NCBI GenBank assembly: GCA_021464415.1
Contig: CM038470.1
Coordinates: 39,054,099-39,118,098 of the forward strand
Length of the DNA stretch: 64,000 nt
Direction: 5' to 3'
Origin: Lonicera japonica
Lineage: Eukaryota > Streptophyta > Magnoliopsida > Dipsacales > Caprifoliaceae
The notes beneath the pieces were generated by a model that did not search any database, was not told the origin of the DNA, and saw only the letters and a program-made list of their open reading frames with translations. Numbering within the stretch: the first letter of the stretch is position 1; each line of letters opens with the position of its first letter. Of this stretch, positions 1 through 9,822 are shown piece by piece. The translations under genes were made by a program, and so were the position numbers.

Positions 1-1110
1 AAATCTTGAAGCCCCCTAGCTGAACCCTGAGCATAACCAACCCTTTCAATACCATAATCCTCAAGCCATCCCCGATGTAGATCCAAACGAAGGCCAATAC
101 CCTGAGATTGCAAACGATTGAACCAAAGAGAATGAGGCCATTGTCATGCTTAAAGACCATATGGAAGCCTTAAACTAGAGGGTGGCCAATCCCCAAGACC
201 TATCTCTCTACCCAGATGCCAGTTTACCGATTGGTTTCAAACTACCTACATCGAAGAGTTCTCTGGGAGCGCTCCACCTCATTTGCACCACAAAGCCTAT
301 GTTCGAACTATGTAGTTGTACGGATTGAAATAGGATCATTTGTCCTCAAGTTTCCACCAGACTCTCACCGGACCCGCCCACAGTTGGTTTTTGAATTTTG
401 AGAAGCATCGAGTAGCCGACTGGAAAAGTATAGTGAAGGAGTTCATGAAACATTATAAGTCCAATGAGGAACTCAAAATCACCAATAAGAATCTCGAGAT
501 GACGAAACAGAGAAAAGACGAGAATGTTAATGACTTCATCACTCGCTAGAGGGAGTTAGCATCTCAATTGGTTAACAAAATTCCCAAGGAAGAGCATTTG
601 GGGATAATTGCCAAGAATTTCAAGCCCGAGATCTAAAGCGGCATGGGTCACCAATACTTTGACTGATACAAGACCTTGACGCATGTAACTAATAAGACTG
701 AGGGCTAACTTGCTCAAGCTACCGAAGCTAAGGAAGCCTCTTATCAATACGAGAAGATTAACCCGACCATCAACCAAGTCTGGTTATACGAAAGCTTGAG
801 TCCTCATCAACAAACTAGCTTCCATTATCCACAAGACCAACGGCCGAAAAAGGGGAACAATAAAAAGAAGCACCGTCCCTTTTCATGCCTATCGACTTCG
901 CTGAGTCAAACTTTAGCCACGCTACAAGTTGAAGGTATTCTGCAGCCGCTAGCTCCTCGTACACCCCCAACCTAGCTCCCCTTGACTGGAATGCCAATGA
1001 ACGCTGCACTTTCCACCAAGGATTTGGACATCACTGATAATTGCTCCACCTTGAAGCATACTATCCAAGACTTGATTGATTTTGGGAAGATTACGCCTCG
1101 TTAATGCACC
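1..1110 (+). pseudogene. decayed Tat-like Ty3/gypsy gag fragment
   Basis: Translation in shifting + strand frames matches the gag of element A further right in this window. Both contain a TLTGPA/TLTGAA segment, then a VKEFMKHYKS-like stretch, then a (K/R)NLEM(T/A)KQ-like stretch and a DFITR/DFVTR segment. The reading frame is broken by several stops (for example a TAG directly after DFITR at about 547) and frameshifts, so no product is expected. The homology begins at or before the window edge and fades near 1110. This is a remnant of a Tat-lineage element in the orientation opposite to element A. Its LTRs are not visible here. Confidence 0.7.
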
Positions 1111-1284
1111 AAATATTAGACAAGAAAAACCTTAAGCAGAGGTAGACACCACCGATGCAGTTTGAAGCGATCCCGGATCATTTTCTTAGCCAGGTTAATG
1201 GATCCTCAACCTTTGAACTACGAAAGCGCAAGAACCTTGGAATTTTGTCTAAAAGATGGAACTCGAAACTTAAACCCAACCCTT

Positions 1285-2020
1285 GAATGCAAGAATTGAA
1301 CATCGGTATAAGTCGAAGACGCCACAACTAATTGGTGGAGAATTGATTGATAAGTCAAGAATAGCTTGAATGATTAATTCAAACAATTCAACAAGTTCTA
1401 GCAAGAACTAAAGGTGTAAAACACTCAATTTGATTAATGAAACTTCTTGATGATGAAACAATAATGTGCCTCCTTTAAATAGGAGTAAACAAAGCCTTAG
1501 AAACCTAATTCAAAAAGAAAACTAATTCCTACTTAGAAAAGGAAAATAATAACTCATAGAATATTTCTAATACAATAAGGAAATTAATAAACACTCTAAA
1601 ATAAGCCCAAAATAATTCTAAAATAATAGTAACTCTAGGAAATAATTATCTATAAATCACAGGGCTTAAATAACTCATCCCCAAGCCAAATGAAGCCTCT
1701 CGCTTGATATTCCATCCTTGAAAGTACTCTTTAACACCTCAAATTAATATCCAAGCTTTGCACAACTCAAGAACATAATTGAGAACTTCATTGGCCGCCT
1801 TTAAACATACTTTCACTTTGAACTTCAACGCCAAATCTTTACGAACTTCACGGAATGATTGATTGACGCATAATTTCTTTGTAGCTCTTGGGATAAGCAA
1901 TTTGATAGCTTTTCATTTAAACTTCCATGTTCTATCCTTGAATCTATGCGTATTAAAGCCTTCATTCAAGAACTCACAATACTCCTGGGTTGAATTGAAC
2001 GGAGGGCTAGGCAGGATCAC
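1285..2020 (-). repeat. diverged LTR copy, inverted relative to the two copies that follow
   Basis: Read on the minus strand, this stretch follows the same order of blocks as 2026-2725. There is a CCTATTTAAAGG-type TATA region (here at about 1470-1490), then a segment around GAACTTGTTGAA, then TTGACTTATCAA and GGCGTC. Overall identity is clearly lower than between the two + strand copies. The boundaries are approximate because no terminal dinucleotide pair or duplication could be fixed. It is most simply an older copy of the same LTR family in opposite orientation. Confidence 0.45.
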
Positions 2021-2025
2021 ATCAA

Positions 2026-2725
2026 TGTGGACAAGGCTAGCACATAATCAAGCAAGTGGATTGAAGCATACATAGGCCCAATTCAAGTTTCCATGGGTCC
2101 GATTATAAGAGCTCGTGCAAAAAAATTCAAAGAAGATTGTATTTTAATTACTTTTAAATTATAGGATTTGTTTATTATTTTATTATTCGATTAGGATTTA
2201 TTATTTTATTATTCAATTAGGATTAGGAATGTTTTCCTTATTCAATTAGGATTATTTTAAGAGTATTTCCTTAGTCAAATAGGATATTCAATTAGGAATG
2301 TTTAGTCAATTAAGATTGTTTTACTTTTCTTATTGTGTTTGGATTAGTATTTATTTTCTACACCCTATTTAAAGGGGATGATTGTATTATGTTAATTAGA
2401 GAGAGTTATGGATTAATAAAATTGTGAGAGGTTTTCTCTTTTGTTCTTTAAGAACATGTTGAACAAATCCGGTTTGTCCCTAATAATCATTCGACTTATC
2501 AATTAATTCATCATCATCCATTGAGGCGTCATTCGCATATACCAAGGTTCGCATCTCTCTACAGGTGTTGGGCCACAATATCCATCAATCCATCAAACCT
2601 TATATACCAAGGTTCTTGTTCTTTATAAGCAATGGGTTGCGGTGCCATTCAAATCTAATTGTAGAAACGATATTTCGACTGTCTTTGGTACGGGTTTCGT
2701 CACATTGTTGGCGTGGTTCGTATCA
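2026..2725 (+). repeat. LTR copy 1 of an unclassified retrotransposon
   Basis: This stretch is repeated as a direct copy about 1.08 kb downstream, starting from TGTGGACAAGGCTAGC here and TGTGGGCAAGGCTAGC at 3109. It holds a TATA-like CTATTTAAAGGGG at about 2367, starts with TG and ends with CA. A tRNA-iMet-type primer-binding sequence follows two bases later. Copy 1 has an extra AT-rich block near 2170-2225 that is absent from copy 2. Confidence 0.6.
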
Positions 2726-2727
2726 GT

Positions 2728-2739
2728 TGGTATCATAGG
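2728..2739 (+). other. primer-binding site (tRNA-iMet type)
   Basis: TGGTATCATAGG lies two bases after the inferred LTR end. It resembles the plant initiator-Met primer-binding consensus TGGTATCAGAGC with two changes. Confidence 0.5.
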
Positions 2740-3108
2740 TTGCTTCTACTTTTAGGTTTATATATCTTTTTATTTTTTGTTCTTATTAGAGTTTCAATTC
2801 AATTTTAAAAAAAAGGATACGATCAGATTTTTTTCCAAATTCCAATGGCCTGTGGAAATTTGTCGATTTTGATACTGAAAATACCTCTAATCATTCTGAT
2901 TTTCTGCACAATGAAAGTAACTTTGTGTTCCAAACAATATATCCAAAAATCAGCCCGATCCAATTATGTAATCAAAAGTTACGACTAATTTACGACAAGG
3001 TCAAAATAAATCTCGTGAAAACCTAGTGTGCATGAATCTTCTAAAGATATCTATTGGTATGGGCAACATTATCACAAGGATTTGAGGAAAAATCCTTCTC
3101 AAAAGGAT
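2740..3108 (+). other. leader-like spacer between two LTR copies
   Basis: About 370 bp of non-coding, AT-rich sequence separates LTR copy 1 from LTR copy 2. No domain or long reading frame was recognised. A purine-rich stretch near 3080-3092 could be a decayed polypurine tract. LTR, short interior, LTR could be a small non-autonomous element or an internally deleted one. Confidence 0.35.
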
Positions 3109-3648
3109 GTGGGCAAGGCTAGCACACAATCAAGCACGTGGATTGAAGTGTACATAGGCCTAATTCAAGTTTTCATGCGTCCAATTACAAGAGCTCGTGC
3201 AAGAAAATTCAAAGAAGATCATATTTTAATTACTTTTGAATTATAGGACTTGTTTATTATTTTATTATTCAATTAGGACTAGGAATGTTTTCCTTATTCA
3301 ATTAGGATTGTTTTAAGAGTATTTCCTTAGTCAAATAAGATATTCAATTAGGAATGTTTAGTCAATTAGGATTGTTTTACTGTTCTTATTGTGTTTGAAT
3401 TAGTATTTCTTTTCTAACCCCTATTTAAAGGGGATGATTGTATTATTTTAAGTAGAGAGAGTTATGGATTAATAAAATTATGAGAGGTTTTCTCTTTTGT
3501 TCTTTAAGAACATGTTGAACAAATCCAGGTTGTCAGTAATGTTCATTCTATTTATCAGTTGATTCATCATCATCAATTGAGGCGTCATTCGCGTATACCA
3601 AGATTCACATCTCTCTATAGGTGTTGGGTCGCGGTGTCCATCAATCCA
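3109..3648 (+). repeat. LTR copy 2, truncated at its 3' side
   Basis: This is a direct repeat of 2026-2620, with the same TATA-like CTATTTAAAGGGG at about 3420. It loses similarity after the phrase CATCAATCCATCAA at about 3648. At that point the sequence switches directly into the middle of a Ty3/gypsy gag. The junction looks like a deletion or recombination scar, not a normal LTR end. Confidence 0.55.
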
Positions 3649-4180
3649 TCAAGATACGCCTATTCTTAAAAGGGTTGAAACCTTATATTCGAGAGAAGGT
3701 ACACCATCTAAATCACGGCAGTACTGTTGAAGCCATGAGAATGGCGATGAAGGTGGAACAAGAAAAAATCGATGCTAGTAGATTTCTCTATAAGAAAAGG
3801 GGCACTGAGGGGAAAAAGTGGGGTAGTCAAGGAAAAAGATATAAAGGTGATTCTGGGTCCTCTAGTGGGATTTATTGTAGAGGTCGGTCCACGGGTTTGA
3901 GGAATAAAAACCAGGGGTTTAGAGAGAGTTTGTTATGGGTGTGGTCAGGTGGGACACTTCAAGAGAGAGTGTCCAAATATGAGTCGAGAGCAGCGAAAAT
4001 CATCTCAATCCTTCAACAGTCGGCCACAGTTCCGGGGCTCAAGCTGCACGGGGGTGAGGGCTAGTCCTTCTCTAGCAACCAAGGTAGTCAGGGTTGTGGA
4101 CAGAGCCAAAGTAGGTCCTGGGGAGGTGGAAGTACATACTCTCAGGGTGGTGACAGAACACATGGTCGGATCTACACGTT
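3649..4180 (+). pseudogene. element O: Ty3/gypsy gag (partial, decayed)
   Basis: The sequence enters gag in mid-domain, with a FLKGLKP-type motif followed by a basic, glycine and serine rich linker. A one-base frame change near 3935 leads into a CCHC zinc knuckle (pattern CxxCGxxGHFKxxCP at about 3935-3975). The capsid N-terminal part and the start codon are missing because of the upstream junction near 3648. This is the first segment of element O, whose pol continues in the same orientation. The zinc knuckle and pol motifs suggest a chromovirus, perhaps Tekay/Del-like; that lineage call is an inference. Confidence 0.7.
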
Positions 4181-4660
4181 GACAAAAATAGAACAACCCG
4201 AGGTTAAAGTAATGGAAGGTATTATTTTGTTCTTTAGCTCTTGGGTCAAAATTTTATTTGATACTAGTGCTTCCCATTCGTATATTTCGCATGCGTTAGT
4301 TGATATATTGGGATTGTGTGTTGAATCATTGGATATACCTTTGTGGGTTGGTACACCCATGGGAAATAGGATTCGATTAGGATCGGTTTGTAGAAATTAC
4401 TCCTTGAGTATAGGGGAATCGTCGATAGAATTGATCTCGTTGTCTTAGAAATGGGAGATTATGATCTTATCCTGAGTATGGACTGGTTAACTATTTTCCA
4501 TGCGATGATTGATTGTTTCAAATGTCGAGTGTCGATTTCATTATCAAATAGTGAGGTTTTGACTTTCCAATGTGAACTCGAGTCATTTGTCCCATGTGCA
4601 TATTTGATATCCAAAGAACAACGGAGTTACTTTAGGTGGTTGGCTAGTATCGTAGCTTGA
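4181..4660 (+). pseudogene. element O: retropepsin-like aspartic protease
   Basis: The active-site region reads FDTSASHSYIS where active relatives have a D(T/S)GA(S/T)-type motif. The triad is therefore altered (TSA instead of SGA), and the enzyme is probably inactive. It is followed by a YDLILSMDWL segment that matches the usual (Y/F)D(V/L)ILGMDWL of plant Ty3/gypsy proteases. One stop codon (TAG at about 4446) separates the two halves. The segment lies between gag and RT as expected. Confidence 0.7.
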
Positions 4661-5371
4661 GAAGAGGATAATACTCGTCCTTCTTATCTTCCCGTGATTA
4701 GGAAATTTCTTGACGTGTTTCTTTATGATCTCCTAGGTCTACCCCCACATCGAGAGGTGGACTTCTCCATTGATATTGTTCCAGGTACTGCACCGATATC
4801 TTTAACTCAGTATCGTATGGCTCCTACTGAGCTAAAGGAGCCAAAGATTCAAATTAATGAGTTATTGGGGAAGGGAATTATTAGACCCAGTGTGTCTCCG
4901 TGGGGCGCACTCGTTCTATTCGCTAAGAAGAAAGATGGATCGTTGCGTTTATGTATAGATTATCGTCAATTGAACCGAGTCACAGTTAAGAACAAGTATC
5001 CATTGCCTCGAATTGATGATTTATTTGATTAATTACAGGGCGCTATTAGGTTTTTCAAAATTGATTTTCGATCGGGCTATCATCAGATGCTGGTCCATGA
5101 AGACGATATTTTGAAGACGGCGTTTCGTACTCGGTATGGCCATTATGAGTTTTTGGTGATGCCATTCGGGTTGACGAATGCGCTAGCTGCCTTCATGGAT
5201 TTGATGAATCATTTGTATCGTCCTTACCTAGATCAGTTTATGGTGGTCTTCATAGATGACATTCTTATCTATTCCAAGTCCGATGAGGACCATGAGAATC
5301 ACCTTCTTCTAGCTCTTCAAGTTCTAAGGGACCATAAGTTGTACGCAAAGCTTAGCAAGTGTGACTTCTAA
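4661..5371 (+). pseudogene. element O: reverse transcriptase
   Basis: Clear RT motifs are visible: [12 protein letters not shown], then [20 protein letters not shown], then DYRQLNRVT, then MPFGLTNA, and the catalytic block FIDDILIYS. In-frame TAA stops at about 5030 (after DDLFD) and at 5369-5371 break the frame. The catalytic FIDD is intact, so decay is by stops and not by loss of the active site. Downstream the frame continues into connection and RNase H sequence. Confidence 0.85.
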
Positions 5372-5942
5372 ATGTCGGAAGTCAAATTCTTGGGACATGT
5401 TATCTCGAAAAAAGGTATCTATGTAGATCCGAGGAAAGTACAAACTGTCCTAAAGTGGGAGAGACCTCGAAATGTGACTGAGGTTGGGAGTTTCTTGGGT
5501 TTGGCAGGGTATTACAGTCGATTTGTGAAGGATTTCTCTCATATAGCTTTGCCATTAACTCACCTAACTCATAAGGGCGTCCAGTTTGTGTGGGATAAGT
5601 CATGCAAAAAAGCCTTCTTGGAGTTGAAGGATATGCTTACCTCAGTTCCAGTTCTTGTTCTACCCGAGCGGGGAAAGGGTTATACAATCTATTGTGATGC
5701 TTCTAGACTTGGTTTGGGTAGTGTCCAAATGCCGGAGGAGCATGTTGTGGCTTATGCTTCTCCTCAGCTCAAGCAACATGACAAAAATTATCCCACCTAT
5801 GATCTAGAACTAGCCGTAGTCGTATTTGCCCTTATGATCTGGCACCATTACTTGTATGCCGAAAGATTTGAAGTTTATTCTGGTCATAAAATTTTGAAAT
5901 ACATCTTTACTTAGAAAGACTAGAATCTTAGGCAACGCCGGT
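5372..5942 (+). pseudogene. element O: RT connection and first part of RNase H, interrupted by element A
   Basis: The motifs [31 protein letters not shown] and [10 protein letters not shown] run in one frame. The RNase H then stops at a LRQRR-like stretch at 5942, exactly where the Tat element A begins. The missing part resumes at 25915 in the expected order, starting with a [14 protein letters not shown] stretch. The pentanucleotide CCGGT at 5938-5942 is repeated at 25910-25914. Confidence 0.85.
5938..5942. repeat. target site duplication of element A, left copy (CCGGT)
   Basis: CCGGT lies directly before the TGTGAGAATCC terminus. An identical CCGGT lies directly after the GTGTCTACA terminus at 25910-25914. 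A perfect 5-bp duplication is the usual length for Ty3/gypsy integration. Confidence 0.95.
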
Positions 5943-7125
5943 TGTGAGAATCCGCAAATGCGACCCCCGGGTCTCGTCCCCGTTCGTTGGGCGTCTTAAA
6001 ACGTCAGAACGGATCCCGTCGTTCCATTTGCTTGGAGTTTGTTTTGATAATTCATATCGGGTGTCCCTACGTCTATTCTAGATGCAAAGGGGTTCGTTCA
6101 GAGTCGCCAGTACGTTTTACGAGAAAACGGACAAAAAGGGTTGTGTAAGGGGAAAGGCTACAGATAAGCCTTTCTTTACACGTTTGTCTGCAAAACCAGG
6201 ATTCTATAGGGTTCGGGAACTATATTACGGTTTGGGAAGGTGTTAAGCACCCATTCTGCCCTTTCGGTCTCTAGTGGTCTTATATGTTTATTCTATGTTG
6301 AAAAACTTGGATGCTTTTACTAACAGTCTACTACTTTTCAAATGAAAACCTTAATTTTTTGGGGGAAAACGGGAAAGGAATAGAAACCTTTGTATTCCGA
6401 GATCTGATATTTTTATTATTGAAAGATGTAAATACAAATGACAAAACCATTTATTTTGAAAGAGTATCCCGTATTATTTCCTCAGATAATGACGGTTTTC
6501 TCGGGTTGTGATTACTTTTGTAAAAGTTCGGATCTTGTATTGGAACTAATTTAATGTGGAATCAGAACTCTTGAGGAGAGTTATCAGACACGTCGCAGTC
6601 TATAGAGAAGACATGATATGTTGATTTTAATTCCTAGATAAGTCTTATCAGTCCATGTTTTGAAAACAGAATTTTATCTGGACGATAGTATACTTATTCT
6701 TCTGGTTTTGCAAATGGCTTTATCAAGGTCTTTTATTTTGAAGATGGTAGACTATTTATAACTTGGCAATAAGTTTATTCAAATAAAACGAGGACAAAAC
6801 AACAGAAATAAAACAAGTACACAGACAAACCTGATTTTCCAGCGCGTTAGAAACCTAGCACAACCATGTTGCCACTTCGCTTACTAGGACGGGGATCGAC
6901 CGGCGATGATAATCTTCTCCTTCTTCAGATATTTCCGAGAATTTGATTCCCGAGACTGGACACGTCGAGTGTCGAGAATATATTAGATAATTCTTCAAAA
7001 ATAAGACGATAATAGAAAATACTAGACGAAAGATCAGAAAATCAGATCATAAACCCGCAATTCTGCTCTAAAACTACTGTTTTTTGCTGTGATGTTGGTG
7101 TCCTCAAACCCTTGGGGGTGATGGC

Positions 7126-7135
7126 CTATTTATAG
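7126..7135 (-). promoter_or_regulatory. LTR TATA box (CTATAAATAG)
   Basis: On the minus strand CTATAAATAG follows the palindrome cluster by 15 bases, a typical TATA spacing for a pol II LTR promoter. The right LTR has the same box at 25485-25494. Confidence 0.75.
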
Positions 7136-7150
7136 TGGCGAAAGGGCATA

Positions 7151-7423
7151 TGTCGCGCGACATTTGGGTGTATGTCGCGCGACAATCTTGACTGTCGTGC
7201 GACATTTACTTTAATGATGACGTGGTGGGGCAAATGTCGCGCGACATTTACTTTAATGATGATGTGGTGGGGCAAATGTCGCGCGACATTTGGGTGTATG
7301 TCGCGCGACAATCTTGACTGTCGCGTGACATTTACTTTAATGATGATGTGGTGGGGCATATGTCGCGCGACATGTCCCTGGAAAAGGGGATTGTCGCGCG
7401 ACATGCTTGAATGTCGCGCGACA
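7151..7423. promoter_or_regulatory. cluster of ten TGTCGCGCGACA palindromes upstream of the LTR TATA box
   Basis: Copies lie at 7151, 7173, 7193, 7235, 7277, 7299, 7319, 7361, 7392 and 7412 (12 bp each). Eight are perfect. The other two (TGTCGTGCGACA and TGTCGCGTGACA) each differ by one C-to-T transition at a CpG. Between them lies a partly repeated spacer with TTTACTTTAATGATGA. The spacing, about 16-42 bp, is irregular, so this looks like a multi-site binding array and not a plain satellite. The motif also occurs upstream of both antisense genes of this element and nowhere else that I noticed outside its LTRs. Confidence 0.85.
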
Positions 7424-7563
7424 TTTCACTTTAAAACATGTTTGTTTGGCCAACGAACCCTTTCGGGGCAGTTTCGGTGTGTTCGGGTGAGTTCCAGACT
7501 CAAAAACAGTACTTTCGAATGTCGTTAGGGTTCTTGCGGGGGTCACGGATCGGGGTGTCTACA

Positions 7564-7680
7564 GACCCTCTCGACTCAAGCTCCTTGCTTGCAAGGAATT
7601 GAGGCGACTGGAAGAGACCATGATCGATGGCTCCCGCAAGAACTCTAAAGAAGTGTGTGTATATATATATAAAAAAAGTG
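7564..7680 (-). other. polypurine tract and adjacent 3' untranslated sequence of element A
   Basis: The minus strand reads GAGTCGAGAGGGTC directly before the LTR start TGTAGACACC. The same position in elements B and C reads nearly alike: + strand ACCCTCTCG after the LTR at 28114 and ACCCTCTGG at 38705. The placement fits a plus-strand primer, although the purine run is short. Confidence 0.6.
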
Positions 7681-8780
7681 TTCCTGAATGCCTCCGGAGA
7701 GGGCTCTTGTTATCTTATTGCCTCTTTCGAGGGCTTTGATTTGCTCCACTCGTCTCAGATGGAAATATTATCATTGCTCCTTTAGCCTCAGATGGGAGGA
7801 CTACCATTGCGCCTCTGGTGGGAGGACTACCATTTGCTCCACTGTGCCTCCTCGTGAGGGCTTTTGATCTGTAAAAGAAAGAAGAAGAAAACAAATTTCC
7901 TCCGGAGAGGGCTTGTGCCTGTGTTAAGGACTTGATGACCGGTTTGCCTGTAGAAAGGGCTTATGTGAATGGTTTGCCTCCGGAGAGGGCTTGTGCCTGT
8001 AGAAAGGACTTGTGGATGATGTTTTGCCTGTACAAAGGGCTTATGTGAATGGATTGCCTCCGGGGACGGCTGCGCCTCAGGTGGGAGGACTACCAATAAC
8101 CGGTTTGCATGTAAAAAGGGCTTATGTGAATGGATTGCCTCCGGGGAGGGCTTGTGCCTGTAGAAAGGACTTGTGGATGATGTTTTGCCTGTACAAAGGG
8201 CTTATGTGAATGGATTGCCTCCGGGGAGGGCTTCGCCTCAGGTGGGAGGACTACCAGCTGCGCCTCAGGTGGGAGGACTACCATTTGCGCCTCAGGTGGG
8301 AGGACTACCAATGATCGGTTTGCCTGTAAAAAGGGCTTATGTGAATGGATTGCCTCTGGGGAGGGCTTGTACCTGTAGAAAGGACTTGTGGATGATGTTT
8401 TGCCTGTACAAAGGGCTTATGTGAATGGATTGCCTCCGGGGAGGGCTTCGCCTCAGGTGGGAGGACTACCAGCTGCGCCTCAGGTGGGAGGACTACCATC
8501 TGCGCCTCAGGTGGGAGGACTACCATTGCTCCACTGTGCCTCCTCATGAGGGCTTTTGATCTATAAAAGAAAGAAAAAGAAAAAGAAAACAAATTGCCTC
8601 TGGAGAGGGCTTGTGCCTGTGTTAAGGACTTGATGACCGGTTTGCTTGTAAAAAGGGCTTATGTGAATGGATTGCCTCCGGGGAGGGCTTGTGCCTGTAA
8701 AAAGGACTTGTGGATGATGTTTTGCCTGTAGAAAGGGCTTATGTGAATGGATTGCCTCCGGGGAGGGCTTCGGATCTTTG
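7681..8780. repeat. family-specific tandem repeat array next to the 3' LTR of element A
   Basis: The array combines blocks such as GCCTCCGGGGAGGGCTT, AAGGGCTTATGTGAATGG and GCCTCAGGTGGGAGGACTAC in varied order. A longer unit with GTAGAAAGGACTTGTGGATG recurs at about 7997, 8161, 8375 and 8698, so the array is a complex higher-order repeat. Long ORFs on both strands here are simple consequences of the repeat and are not genes. Tandem repeats in the region before the 3' LTR are a known hypervariable feature of Tat/Ogre elements. Confidence 0.85.
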
Positions 8781-9584
8781 ACTATCTCTCTCTTCGATTG
8801 CTAGAGTGAGAGAGGGGAATTTCTGATGAGGGTGGAAAGAGCTCCTCGAGGTCTTATCTTTACCCGGATGCGTTTCTGAAGTTTTACTCTCATTTTTCTC
8901 TTGACTGAAAATACTTTTCTCGGAAAGTAGTTTTCGAATTTTCCTTGCTCTTCACCGAGTGATGATTCGAGGTTTTTTCCAAATCATCTCTTCTGTATCG
9001 TGCTGAAAAGAAAATTTGTATGAAAGGTCAATCTCTGATCTCTGGTTTCTTCTTGATTCTCATTTTTGGTGGGCCCGCATCGTTTTATGTTTTTCGATGT
9101 CCTTATTCCTCCCTCTTTTGGGAAAGATTTTTCCTGGCCTTCTCTGTTTTTGACCAATAATCTTTTTATCCCTTTGGCGTGATCAGGAGCCTTACTCACC
9201 CAAGACGAAGCCCTGAGCCAGTTTGGCCTAGCTGTCACTCTTGGTGTGGCTCTCCCTGTCACTTTCATTTCTGTTTCTCTCACTCGCTTTCGGGCGCTCA
9301 TGCGGGTTCTTTCTTTTTTCTACTCTTTCAATTTTTTCTATTCCCGTCTTATTCTGATATCTTGCTTTCTCTCATCGATGATCTTGTTCCTTCTTGGGAG
9401 ATCAGAGATTACTTTGTTTGTGCTTCATTCTCGCATTTTCCGGAAAGATGATTTGGAAATCTTTTCTTGATTTTTCATCATTGGAGTGCGGTTTTCAGAA
9501 AGGTTTTCGAAAACTGTTCCTCCGAAGCATCCTTGCAGGAGATAAAATGAGACAAAGGTCAAAAAATCAGGGGAGGGAGGGGAA
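8781..9584. other. spacer between tandem array and PMD gene promoter
   Basis: About 800 bp of T-rich sequence on the + strand. I see no domain. A short stretch near 9078-9100 with ATCGTTTTATGTTTTT is also present in element B at about 37159-37175, showing that A and B share this part of their non-coding interior. Confidence 0.5.
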
Positions 9585-9668
9585 TGTCGCGCGACACCTC
9601 GGGGAGAGAGCCCTTTGTCGCGCGACAAAGAGGCCATATGTCGCGTGACATTCTCATCCCCTATATAT
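9585..9668 (+). promoter_or_regulatory. promoter of the antisense PMD gene: three palindromes and a TATA box
   Basis: Palindromes lie at 9585-9596, 9616-9627 (both TGTCGCGCGACA) and 9639-9650 (TGTCGCGTGACA). CTATATAT at 9661-9668 follows the last one by ten bases. A CT-rich leader (9685-9760) and the ATG at 9823 come next. The arrangement of palindromes and then a TATA box after a short gap is the same as in the LTR of this element, which drives the opposite strand. Confidence 0.75.
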
Positions 9669-9822
9669 GTCTCTTGCTGAGCTCATCCCAGCTCATTCTT
9701 CTCTTTCCCTTTCTCTCTCTAGCTTCTCTTTCTCTCTCTAGCTTTCTTCTTTACGCGCGAAAGCCCTGCTGTTTTTCCGATTTTTCCGACTTTCTCGTTT
9801 TATTTCACTCATATATATACAG

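Larger units (their letters stand above)
5943..7563 (-). repeat. 3' LTR of element A
   Basis: This 1621-bp repeat begins TGTGAGAATCC and ends GTGTCTACA on the + strand. It aligns over its length with 24147-25909. The minus-strand promoter region lies at its right side: a palindrome cluster (7151-7423) followed by a TATA box (7126-7135). A purine-rich tract on the minus strand (GAGAGGGTC, + coordinates 7564-7572) abuts the LTR and is the likely polypurine tract. ORF-like stretches inside (for example 6311-6511) are not conserved as protein and are not called. Confidence 0.95.

Noticed and set aside
8012..8592. Several open frames on both strands with repeated peptides
   Set aside because: They coincide exactly with the tandem array, exist on both strands, and encode only the repeat unit.
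9179..9470. Open frames rich in Phe, Leu and Ser resembling membrane proteins
   Set aside because: They arise from T- and C-rich spacer DNA, overlap in several frames and have no conserved motif.
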